Source: Coprinellus micaceus (taxonomy: Eukaryota; Basidiomycota; Agaricomycetes; Agaricales; Psathyrellaceae). Taken from it: a stretch of 64,000 nt of DNA. The stretch lies in NCBI GenBank assembly GCA_951394405.1, contig OX596339.1, positions 434,001 to 498,000 of the forward strand, written 5' to 3'. Positions 33,441 through 45,400 of this stretch are shown here, one piece after another; position 1 is the stretch's first letter; each line of letters starts with the position of its first letter. The position numbers and the translations under genes were made by a program. The notes beneath the pieces were generated by a model, which was not told the DNA's origin, did no database searches, and was given only the letters and a program-made list of their open reading frames with translations.

Positions 33441-36400
33441 ATGAATTCTGCTTTACCACTTGCACATCCTCGCTTTGAACCGTCGGACCACGTCGTGATG
33501 GGGCGGCCCTAAACTGCCTCTCTGCGTTTTTCCCGACAGCGACCACCTCCACTCCCTCAACACACCCCCGAGCAACAGCGGCCCACCGATGTTAGGGGAA
33601 GGGTCACTGTCTGATTCCCAGGGAGAGCCGGAGGTGTTCTGGAGGGTCAATGTGCGAGACGCAAAGTTCTTTCGCTCCTTGGTCAGTACTGGTGTCATTT
33701 TTGGGGCCTTGTTGCGTGTGTTGACCCAGAGTATATGGATTTCAAGGCATACCCGCCGGCCGTCGCAAACAGTGGACACAGCCCCTACTTCTCGATGAAT
33801 AACCCAGAGGCCTGGATCCCTCCCAAGGCCTTCGAGGCGTACGAGCGTTGGACGCTCCGGTGTCGAGCCCGAGAGGAACAAGCTCGTGAAGAGGGTCGGG
33901 TTTGCGAGAAGGAGATGGGTCCAGAGTATTTCGACGTCAATATCTTGCAGATATCGGCATATCGTGAATTCGTGAGTTGCATGGCCATATCCATGCATAT
34001 GTTACTGACATCTAGATCCAATGATAGTACTTCGTCCCCCGGTACCGAGACCTCCACTATTTCTCTGTCGACAACATTGAGGAGTGGTGGATGCCAGAGG
34101 CATTTCGAGTGATGAACTACTACGAGCCCGTAGTTCACAGGTCTCGCAGCCGTGCCAGCTCCACCACATCCCAGTCTAGCAGCAGCCTGCCGTCGAGGAT
34201 GTCCACCCCCGTGTCTGACACCTCAGCAGGACTATCCGAGGCTCCGTCGGCACCTCCCTCTTCTCCAGAGCCACTTCTAGACAAGAGGGAAAGGGAAACC
34301 ATCAATGTTTCCTCAGGTTCATCGGATGACGAGACGGGCACTGCACCTGCAGTTCCAAGGTGAGCTTGTGCTGCCTTTTGCTTTTCGTTGAGAAATCCCT
34401 TGGCTCATTGGTCTCAAACTAGTAAACGGCGCCGTAAAAAGAGGGCGAGGAAGGTCAAGGCTGAGAGTGATTCAGAGATTGAGATCGTCAGCAGGTGAGT
34501 TATACCAAATCACCAGTAGGCGACGTTTTTTTCCAAAATCCCAGACAGCTGCCTGAGGGGGTTATCCAAAATCCCTTACAGGCCCCTGGCGCAGGCGCTG
34601 CCTGGTTGTTTTGGATAATCCCCTTCTTCCTAATGTGGTAGGGAGCTGCCAGGACCATAGGCCGCTGTTCGGTTTATTTATAGCCCTCAGATCAGGAACC
34701 CTGGACCTCGACATTCTTCTTGACACCGGAAGAATAGTATTCTAGAATGATAAATAACAAACATACACGCAGCGCGATCTGCGCCTTGACCCGCCGTGCT
34801 TCGCGCGCCAATAGCTCCGAAGCAATCGGGGAGAACATCAACATCACGTGGATATATCCGCCCGCTCCGCCCCCGCCGTGCGCCCGCTGCCGCATGCTTT
34901 CCACCCCTCCAGGTTCCTTCTACTGCCTTATTTCGCACATTCTATGAGTTCAGTGTCTGCCTGGAGTTTAGATACGAGATTTCCGTGCAGTTCGACCGCC
35001 TTGCCATGCAACAATCGCCAAACCGATGCCTGGCGCCGTGCGTGCGCCACCTTCCCCGCCGCCACCACTCGGCTCATGGAAATCGCTCGCTGCTGGGACT
35101 TGGGAAGCTTGGGGTCGGGAACTACCTTCACACTGGCTTCCCAAGCCAACGCACGTTTCTCCCACTCGCCGGCTTGGGAGGTATAATACCGCTCTGTGCG
35201 GCGCATTTCTTCTGCGAGCAACAAACATTCCTCTTGCCAACGGTGGGCACGTGCTCGCGAACGACAGAACTCGACGCGAAGAGCTCAAGTAAAGTATTAG
35301 TTGTAATTGAGTAGGTCGTAAGGAATAGATAACACACCTGCTTCAGCAACTTCAGTCACATTGGCCCCCATACCCCGCACCGTCCAAATCCATTTCAGAA
35401 TTTTGAACCCTTCGCCTAGCGGTTCTTCATCCAGTGACGTTGGCCCCTCAATGTCCGAATCAAGTAATGGCTCGAGGGCGTCCATCCACCCCTCGTGTTT
35501 CTCCATGTCCTCCGTGCCCTCCAGATTATCCCACAGGAGTACCAAGCGTGCTCGAGTGAGCCGGTACTTCTGAACTTGAGCATCAATCCGTTTCTTGACA
35601 TCGCGCATGATCTGGATGCTGCGGGTTACCATCACCGTCCCACTGGCATGCTCCTCCTTGGAGCGTTTCATGTGGGCATCATAGATGAGGGCGCTGCGGA
35701 GGGCATGAAGTGCTGTCTCCGCTTCGGCGATGCGGTACTCGAATTCATACCGTTTGGCACGGTGGTCGTAGAGCATGGTTGCACCAGGGTCTGACGGGAG
35801 ACAGAGGGGAATTGACCAGGGAGCGAGCTCGGACTTGTCGGATTCGTTGGAGGGCCCGGTGGAGGACTGGCGAAGCGCCACGGTTCCTGGTGCAAAGTGA
35901 GCCTGTACCGCAATCCACCCGTCAATTTGAGCCCTCAGCGCAATTCCCCGCTCGACGAGCCTTGTCCTTTCTGCCATTCCCGCACCTGCACTCAAGCCGT
36001 TCATGTTTTCTTCATGGCGCCGTCTACCAAGGATGCTATCAGAATAGGGAGCACTGAAACGTGAAGGTACTCACTGGGAATCTTGTATTTCAATGCCGTG
36101 CAGAATGAACGAGCTCAATGACATGTTTCGGTGTACAATCCCCTTTGCACCCTCGTTCTGGGCGTTTTGGTCCTCCTTTTGTAAGCGTTCCTTCACGTCC
36201 TTCGGCTCCGTCACTTGGCGTAATATGGGTAAGTGCGATACATGATATTTGGTAACGAAAAGCTCACCAATCAGGGGGTTCTTGTATGGGTTGTCGTTCT
36301 CCACGTCCTCTTCCCATAGCCGCACTTTCTCGCTCCAAGTCTCCCGCTGTACGAGCGTACAACCTCCGGCAAACTCACGAAAGGCCTGTTTGTGTGCCTC

Positions 36401-39400
36401 CTGCTCCGTGATGGCCTCGCGAGCGCTCACCGAAAGGTTGAAAGCTAAGGAGAGGGTCAGTAAGACATGGAGGGAGCAAGGATCACACTGACGGGTTTGC
36501 ACCGTAATCTGCCAGTTGCGATCGCCCCATACATCGTTCACGGTGTCCCTACGGTTCCCCGGCCCCATTTCCGCCGTGCTTGCAGCCAGTCGATTCGATG
36601 AGGACCACCCTCGCTCGGGGCATTCACCATCGGTTCTCCCAACGCCAGGTCGAAGGTTGAAGGAGTGCGTATAGAGACATTCGCCCTTGTGTGCCGGCAG
36701 ATGGAATTTAGGTACAAAGAAATGGAGCTCATACCCGTGGTCACCCTTGAGCAATTGGAAGTTGTAGGCTTCGGAGTCGCACCTTTCTTGTAGGTGCCTT
36801 TCCCACTGGCAACCAATGTCGTATGATATGTTGATGATCATTGGCAGTGGGGGCCTGAGGCCTGAGAGGTGAATATAGTCCATATTCACGTATCTGTCAA
36901 ATGGTGTGAATGCCCGTAACGTGGGGAACAGCTTTAAGAATGGGACATACCGCTCGCCTTTCTGAAGATCACCAGCAGAGACTGCTCGGTGGAAATCATG
37001 GCGGGCACACAGCACGGCACCGATACCGCTGGCCGCAATGCCAGAGCCTCCTCGTATATTCGCCGACTTAATCGCGTCATAGTCGCTACATGTAGTTTCC
37101 TCCACTTGGCTCTCCTTCCCCGCAACTGCCAAGAACGCTTTATAGGGCTTCTCCGCTACAATATACGCAAAGCCATCAATGAGACCAGGATCGCGCTCAT
37201 CGTTTGATACGTCCTTCCTCCTCAATCTAAAGTTGGCATCGATGGCAAGGAAGAGTGCAAATAACCACCTGGCACGATATAAGTACGAGACACCAGGGAG
37301 CGAGCACGGACACACCTCCTCTTGCGGGGGATATTCTCCCATTTCGGCATGTTGACACCGGGGATGGGGCATGCGGGGCACCTTAGGGCGCAATCCCCTT
37401 CCTTTGTATTTGATATACCATCCCTATCCTGTCCCCTCCCGAACCGCTTCATCATCCTCAGATATCGCCACTCGTGAACGATCCGCATGAACTCACGATG
37501 TCGTTCCTGTTTATGAAGTTCTGTGAAATGAACTACAGTCATTAGGGAAGGAACGTACGACAAACGGGACCTTTCCCGTGACATCCGGATGTCTGTCCTG
37601 GTCTGTACCCCGCCCCTGTACCACGTCCCATGTATTATCCGTCCTTCTCATGATCGCGACGAGAAATTCGTAGGCTGATATCTTCCCAGTAAAAGAAAGC
37701 ATTTGGAAAGTATCCAGGACACGGAAAGTAGCCGCTGTCCGTGGGTCCATTGTAGTCGCTGGGAAGAGGCGGGCACGTAGGAGTTGCTGGACAGGTTCGG
37801 AAGAGGAGTGGCATTGGCAGTAATCGAGAGCGACAGGATGGCACCCATCGGAGTCGATGATTATGAAGTTGTCGTCGAAAGCTGCCAGCTTGTTGGGGCA
37901 CTCGTCGCCCTCTGGATGGCCGAGCTGAATTCTGAGGCCGAGAGACTTGAGGGTCGTTCTCTCGAAGTGAGAACCGTTCCAGCGCTGAGGGAATGGGGTG
38001 AGGATGAGGATAGTGTAGTACGAATATAACTACGTACCTCAATGCGGTGGAGATAGAGGTGTTTGTGGGTTGAAACAATGCACGACTCGCACCACAACGA
38101 GTCCGATTGGCAATCCCTGCACCGGACACCCGTCCTTCCTCCACTTCCCAGTGAGGCTTGGCACCCACGGCACTGTGGGTTGTCCATAGACTCTCCAAGA
38201 CCCTCGTGTCGCAGCATTTCATCCAGGTAAGAGTCTGCCATCTCCATAAACAATAACAGAGGATTATCCTTGGCGTCGGCTGTGAGGACTCATTTGAATT
38301 GCGAATGTATGAAAGGTACGTACTGCTTCGGTGCGTTTTCTCTTTTTCTTCTTTGCCCCCGCATCCCCTTGGTCACCACTGGCCTTACCATCCTCACCTT
38401 CCTCCCAGACGGATGGGTTAAGATCCATCAACCCAAGCCAACCCGCCGTCCTTGCAACATCCTGGTCTGCACTGGGGGATTGGCTGATGATCGTGCCACC
38501 CACTGCTTCTGTAGCGCTTGATGTGGCTGTTGAGATGGAGGTCGAAGACTGGCTGAAGGCAAGAGGGCGCCTCCTGGGACTACTTCCAACACGCACCCTA
38601 GAATCGGTGCGCTTCAGGTTGCCCTTCATCAGCTCATAGTGCACGAATACGTCGGACCTGGTCTCGAGCTCGTCGTCGTAATCGGAGCCAGAGTCGCATG
38701 AGAGGATGCTCTCTTCGACTCGTACCTTCTTGAGGGGTGGCATGGCTGGGTGGGCGACGCAATGGCTGTACGACGGGGAGTTGATTCGAAGGAGCAAAGC
38801 AAACCCAACATTTATTGTTGATTGCCTGCCTGGGAAAGAATCGCCAACCCACGTCAAGAAATAGATCATTCATTTTACATGGGCAAGGTAGTCGAAAATT
38901 ACAGCATGAAGTACGAGAGGGGTGGAGGTGAGACATAAGAGGGATCAATTATCCTCGACGTAGTCCGAGTCGCTCTCGTGGTCGGACTCGCTGAAATCAT
39001 TCAGTCCATCAAAATCGACGACGACAAGTGCATTCCCCAAGGCCTGTGCAGTGACCCCAGCCCCGGCATTTGAGAACACGCTGCGAAGATTTAAAACCTT
39101 GGTCGGTCCCTCGGGATCCTCCTTGCATGTGGCGACTTCAATGGCAGCAGGCTGGACTCTTTTCTCACTCGCTCGCTTCAGCATCATCGCGATGTCTTGG
39201 GCTTGAGCTTGCTTTCCTCGACGATTTTTCTTGGTGATCGCACGCTTCTTGCCAGTGGCCGTCTTCTTGGCGATGGGAGACTTTGCGTTAGTTTGTTAGC
39301 AGAGAACCAGCGACCCATAATGATCGGGAAACTCACAGAGACGCTCTGAGGCATGGTGTCCTCATCCTCAGCCTCTGCGGCGAGTTGGCGCAGAGTCTAG

Positions 39401-42400
39401 GGAGATGAAACGAGTCCCTCAGACTAAATATAACACAAGAGGGTTGTGAGACTCACCGGAACAACTTTCATTGCAGCCAGATGGGCCTCCTTGGCTTGGG
39501 CGATGATGGCAGTCTGTGGTGAGCACGCATGTGGCCTCAGAAAAAATGAGTGAAATAAGATTTGGCACTCACCCCGAGCAAGGCGAAATCCTCCGGGGAC
39601 ACAGCGAGCATATTCTCCCAGTGGATAACCGGTAAGACCAGTCTTCTATGAAAAGACGCCGACTTGAGGGTGGTCCGAAGTTTCTGTGAATAACATCAGA
39701 CAAGGTTCCGGAGCAGAGCTTGTGGCCCAGGGGAGTATATCAATGATTACCTCTTTATTGATTGCGACGCGAGCAGGTAGGTCTTCGTCATACCTCTCGG
39801 GAAAGCAGGTATGGAATCGAGCCATCACTTGATTGAGAAAGTCGCCGAGTCGTTTTTCCTTCCTAGCCTGATAAGCGAAGCAAGCAACGATGTTGCAAAA
39901 TTCCTGCTTGTCAGGCTCTAAGAAAGACTGGATGACTGTGGTGGAATAGGTGGAGGGCGAGATCTTGGTGGCAGCGGCGACGGAGCTGGAAGGCTAAGGG
40001 AGAACAGGAACCGAGCACCACCTCGGCATCTAAACGGCATCCAAAAGAGGAGCAACGCACCTGACGGAGACGAAGAGGCGTTGATATGACCATGATCGCT
40101 GGGGCTTGTAGAGCGTTTCCAGTGGGTGGATTAGAGAAAGGGAAAGGGTTTTTACAAGTGGGCTGAGATGAACGAAATAAATGCCAACGCACCGTTTGTC
40201 CAGTTAGTCAGCTCGAGAAGACTCCAAATAGACAGCCATCGCAGACCAAACAAGGCGACTATGCCCCTCACCGAAACATATATCCTCTCATGACCCTGGG
40301 GAGATGGTCTCAAAATAGTAGAAATATCACGATAATTCGTAGAAAATAATTCGGAATAGCCCGTATATACTTAGTTGCTCCAAAACCTGCTCAATAGTAA
40401 AAGTCAAACCATAAGGGAGCTGACTTCTCCAAGATCGCGAGTGCATCGCTTTTGCAAGCTTGCACCAGGACCTTCACCATGGGTAGGCCGCGTCTCTATA
40501 ACTCTCCCGAAGAAAAGGCTCTTGCCAAAGGACGGGATGCAAAAGCATGGTATGAGAGGTATGTAGAGTAATTTGTTCATTGTCTCTCGCATTCTAAGGG
40601 TCGATGTCCGACAGAAATAAGAAGGCAGTCAATAAGGCAAAGAAGAAAGAGAGGAAGAGAAATGGCGCCCTACCAAGGTATGTGCAGCATTCCGAGTCAT
40701 GGGTATCGAGGAGCCTCATATTCCTAACACCTAGAGCCAAAAAGAGGCCAAGAGGTGAACAAAAACCGGAGGTTTCAGAGGAGCTACCTCCGAAGGAGAA
40801 AACGCGTGAGGAGTACGTCGATCACCATCCATTACTGCCAAGCATACTCTAACATACTGGTAGATGTCTGGAGGACAACCTCAAGCTATCTGTAAGGAAG
40901 GTAAATGGAATACCCAAGCGCTTTCGTGAGGCTCTCGATGGCCATTCACCCTCCGGATTCCTGGAGATGGTGTGCGAGCGATGCATCAAAATCATGGCGG
41001 AGTTTGGCGACTATCGGCAAGCAATAGATTGGGTCAGCGAGATGGGCTTACCATTTGCAAAGCTGAGATCCTCACTCGAGACCTATCAGGGGTTCCTACT
41101 CCAGCTGGGGCCTCTGACCAATGAGTACAAGTCGGCAAAGGGAATGTGGAAGGACTTGAAACTGATGTCCGCACACTTTGATGACATCATGTGCCGCGCG
41201 ATGACTGGGGAACTTGCAGAGGACTTGGCGCGCGAGAGAGTAGACTTTCAGATGGGGTTCGAACTCAGTTCACTTTAGTACACGGCGATGAAAATATTTG
41301 GTCGGTTCGGTGTGCCCTTTGAAACGAAGTACTTTTTGGAGAGGCTGCGGATGGGGAGAGCCAATACATCTGGTGAATTTTAAGAGGATCTGAACGGCTA
41401 CTACATACAGCGAGACTCGGACAGTCAGGAAGATATATATATGAAGGACTAAGCCTCAGAGTACTGCTCATAGGTCATCCCCAGAAGGTCGATCTGCCGT
41501 TCAATTGACCAGTTATCGTCGTCGTCGTCGTGAGGCACATCATCCCAGGTAATCTCATCACTCCCATCCCCTCCCTCGTCCTCTCCCAATTCGTTTCCCT
41601 CGTCCGTGTTGGAAGGTCCTGGGTCCTGGGATGTCGTAGGGTTGGGCCTCGTCGAACGCGAGCGGTAACGGAAGTTTCCATCGCTGATACCACCTGTATG
41701 CATATGAGCGAGGTCCGGAACAAATAGAAGAGTGGGCGTACCATCGCCGGCATTGACATCGAGGACATACATCGCCCTTGCCACGGCACTCACAAGTTGG
41801 GTATCGGAGGTAGGGCATGGAAGCGGGCCACCTTCTATGGATGGATAGAGAACCGATGAGGGGAAGCACGGGTGGAGGAATTCAAAAGCGTACCACCCAC
41901 TAATATGTCGTCCGTAGAAACGACAACATTGAAAAGCCTGAGTAATTTTGCGAGGCCCCAGATAGTGACAGTCTTCTGCGGCTGGGTGGACATAGCGAAT
42001 TGAATTGTGGCGAAAGAGCGAACTAAAGTCAGTTAGATGGGAAGATGACAGTGGTTCAACAGAGGCTGGGAAAGTGGGGGTCGATGGTTGATTCTTTATT
42101 CTAGGGATGAGGCCCGCAAATGCTATCTCCGCCTTCGTTTCGGGCAGAAGCCTAAGAGCCCAGGGGACACGTAAATACCTCGAGTTCGAGGGCATGGCCC
42201 CCAGTGAGTGTCTGCCTCACAAGGCTCATGGGGACAGGGTTGCGATTTTAGGGTATACGCATGGGTTAAATTCAGAATTTTCACACGAATACCCTACCTC
42301 CCCAACCAAGCACCAAATAAGCTCGATCACGGAGGTAGAATAAGGTATGGGCGCTATCGCGATTGCTTCCACACCGAGAAGACTAATTCACGGCATAAGA

Positions 42401-45400
42401 TGCCAGCGACCTGGCAGGCAACCGGCCAGTTAGAGTTCCTGGAGGCGAGAGTCGACGAGTTCAAGGCCGCACAGAGAACAAAAAAGGGGATGAAGAAATT
42501 TTTCAAAAGGGTCAACACCGACTTCCATGACATATGGGAGGAGCAGCGAGACGAAGAGTACGAGCCACCCAAGCCCCTGTTGACCAAGAAAGGCAAGCTC
42601 AGCAAGCGAGCCCGTCAACCCCAACCACGCCAAGTCAAGATCTTCGACACTAAGGAAGACTGGATGAGAGACCGAGAACGGGTAAGTCCCTATTTCCCCG
42701 GAAACGAGACCATTCCTCTCACCGAGCCTCCAGAAAATCCGTTCGTGGTTCTATAATCGGACGTCTGCAGGGCGGAGGGGCAGGGCACGCGTGAACTTCA
42801 AAATAGGGTTTGGGAATGCTGGAAACCCACGTGTATTGTCCGAGGAAAACCTATACTCCAAGAGGTACTATGCGAGTCGTGTAAAGGCAAAGGTCGATAA
42901 CGAGCTCCTGGACGTTGATGATTCAGCCATGAGAATTGCCACCACACGGCGTATACTCCGAGAGGCATGGAAGGGGGAGAGCAGTGAGACCAAGAAAGAA
43001 ATCAAGGAGCTCCGAAAGCAGCTGATCAAGGAGAAAAGGGAGGAGGAGGAGGAGATTCAGCGCCTCCTGGGCGAGGAGCAGATACCCGACAGTTTGGATC
43101 CAGAAGAACTTCTCTTGTGAGTTAAAACGCCCATCTAAAAACATGTGAGATGCTGAACGCCCACCAGGATGCAGCAAGCGCTCCCGGAGATCATGGTAAA
43201 AACACTCAACATGATCGCGACTCTCACCGGCTGGTCAGCGTCCGTCATCCTGGGTGGGCCGGACATGCGAAAGACCAACGGGGATCTCACTGTGAGGACC
43301 TACCATGTTGGGGCGGGAAAGGGCGGTGTGACCTGGAAGGGTCATGTTCCCAGCATCGACGACGAGTGGGGAAAGCCGTTTCGCGAGTATCTACGTATCG
43401 TGTACCGTGAGCCGACCTTATCCTTCTCAACCAGAGGTAAAGCTAACAATGTACCTTCTTAGCTGAAAGGGAGCGGCTTCGACGAGCCGTTCAAATTGAT
43501 GAGGGGTTGGTCAAGAACCCACAGTCGATGGATGACGCGGGTCGCGCCCCTGGTCGTTTGAATTTCGTGGATGCGCCGGATACTCCAGATGAGATCGCGG
43601 CACGAGAGCTGAGATTGGCGGCAGAGAAGAAGGCGGATGAAACTGCCACAGCGCCATCCGGTGTAGGCGCCAATGATCACACCGACGAAGGCGGTGCTGC
43701 GGGTGGAGAAGGTGTGGGTGGTATTTCCGGAGATCACAACGATCAGGGTGTTGGGGATAATGGCGAGGCCGACGAAGAAGACAAGGATGGAGACGGGACT
43801 GGCGACAGCAGCGACGGTGGGGAAGAGAAGCTCACAATGCCCGAAATCTTATACACACTCGAGAACGGTGTTGCCGTCCCACTCCTCAATGATAAGGGGG
43901 ATGTTGAGCAAGTCTTCAATGCGCTCAATCTCGAGACCGGTGACAGCGATAAGCTGTACCAGTTCGAAGACTTGCCTTTGGCGTCTGGAGTCGGTGTTGA
44001 TGACCTCGCCCTATTTGATCCCAATCTGATCAACTTCGGCGACCCGAACGACCACACAGGGGGAGGCGACAGCGACCGATACGAGGGAGGTTACTCCGGC
44101 GAATATTTGTTACCGCCGCCACCTGGCGAGTCCACTGGGGCTAAGTTGGAGATGTTCCGAGTTGAAGAGGGAGGAGCTGGGGTTGCAGGAATGCCGAATG
44201 GGATATTCGGGGTGGGAGCTCCTAATGCGGAGGTGACGGGGCTCAACGGGATACTTGAAGGGAGTGGTTTCGCTGGTGTTATCGAAATGGGCGGCGGTGC
44301 AAAGCCCAATGGAGCGGCGCAAATGAGCATCGCAGTTGACGGAAACGGACTGCCGATGTCGAAGCCCATTGGAGAAGGGGGAGCTGCTGGTGTGGAAGGG
44401 GCGCTGGATCTGGCTCGAGGAGTTTCGGGGGGAGGAGCAGAGGTTCCTGGTGGAGGAGAAAGGGGGTTGATGACCGGGACACCGAATGGGGGACAAACGA
44501 AGGTCGCAAGCCCAGGCGATCGGGGATCGGTGGATGAGCGGAAGAGCGATGGTGCGACTTTGAAGCCTTCCAAGGAGGTGGAGACAAGACACGATATGGA
44601 TGAGCCAGACGGAGAGGTCCGGGCGCCTGTAAGGAAGCAGGTTAGCAGTGGGAAGGGTGGAAAGAGGAAGCAACCGGATGAGGCCGGTACTGACAATAAG
44701 AGCAAGGACGTGAGGGGGAAGCGAGCACGGGTTGCCCCGGCGGTTGAGGTTCCCGACTGGATCGAAGATGCAAGAAAGCATCTCTCTGGCGGGGTGGAAG
44801 ACGAGAAGTGGGAGAGTTTAGTGGAGATGTGGTTTGAATTCGAGACGAAATGGGCCAAACAAGGTCGATCGCAGGGTGGCCGCCTCGGCTCCGTGAATCG
44901 CCCTTCGGAGATGGCCAAGTGGCTTCCAGCACCTCGAGACTATTCACAAGTTCCAGAGATGGTGGCGGTCGACGTATTTGCGAAGGAATGGATTTGCTGG
45001 TGGAACGGGATGCAACCGAAGGCGAGGCAGGGGGAGGAGAGCAAGCTTCCGAAGCCATTGTTGAAGGAGCATAATCTAGGCGGTCTAAAGAAGGGCGGTC
45101 CCCTTGGAATTGTCCTCGTGGTCATCGCTCTTCGTTGGTGGGCTGGTCACGCTGATCTTGAACGACAGTGGGAGGAGGGAGTGGAAGATTTGCTAGCGGT
45201 TTTCCGTCGTTTCGGTGATGCTTGAGCCTATTCCCACGGTTCATTCCGCATTTGGTACAAGCGCTCGCCGGCCAAATCTGCCGTATTCTCACGGTTGGTT
45301 CCAAATTAGACGCTCAGTGCGCACAGTCGGGACGCCGCCCTCCGCCGTCCCATTTTGGGCTTCTTGTGCTCTCCTTTCTTTCTCCCCTCTTGTTCTCCCG

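Noticed and set aside
41449..42195. Possible TET/JBP dioxygenase in the KDZ element
   Set aside because: No HxD..H or sheet-like core motifs could be found in this or the other KDZ genes.
43500..44918. Long open frames on the minus strand opposite the 42400-45225 gene
   Set aside because: They are Pro/Ser/Arg-rich shadows of a Gly/Asp-rich coding region with no motif of their own.
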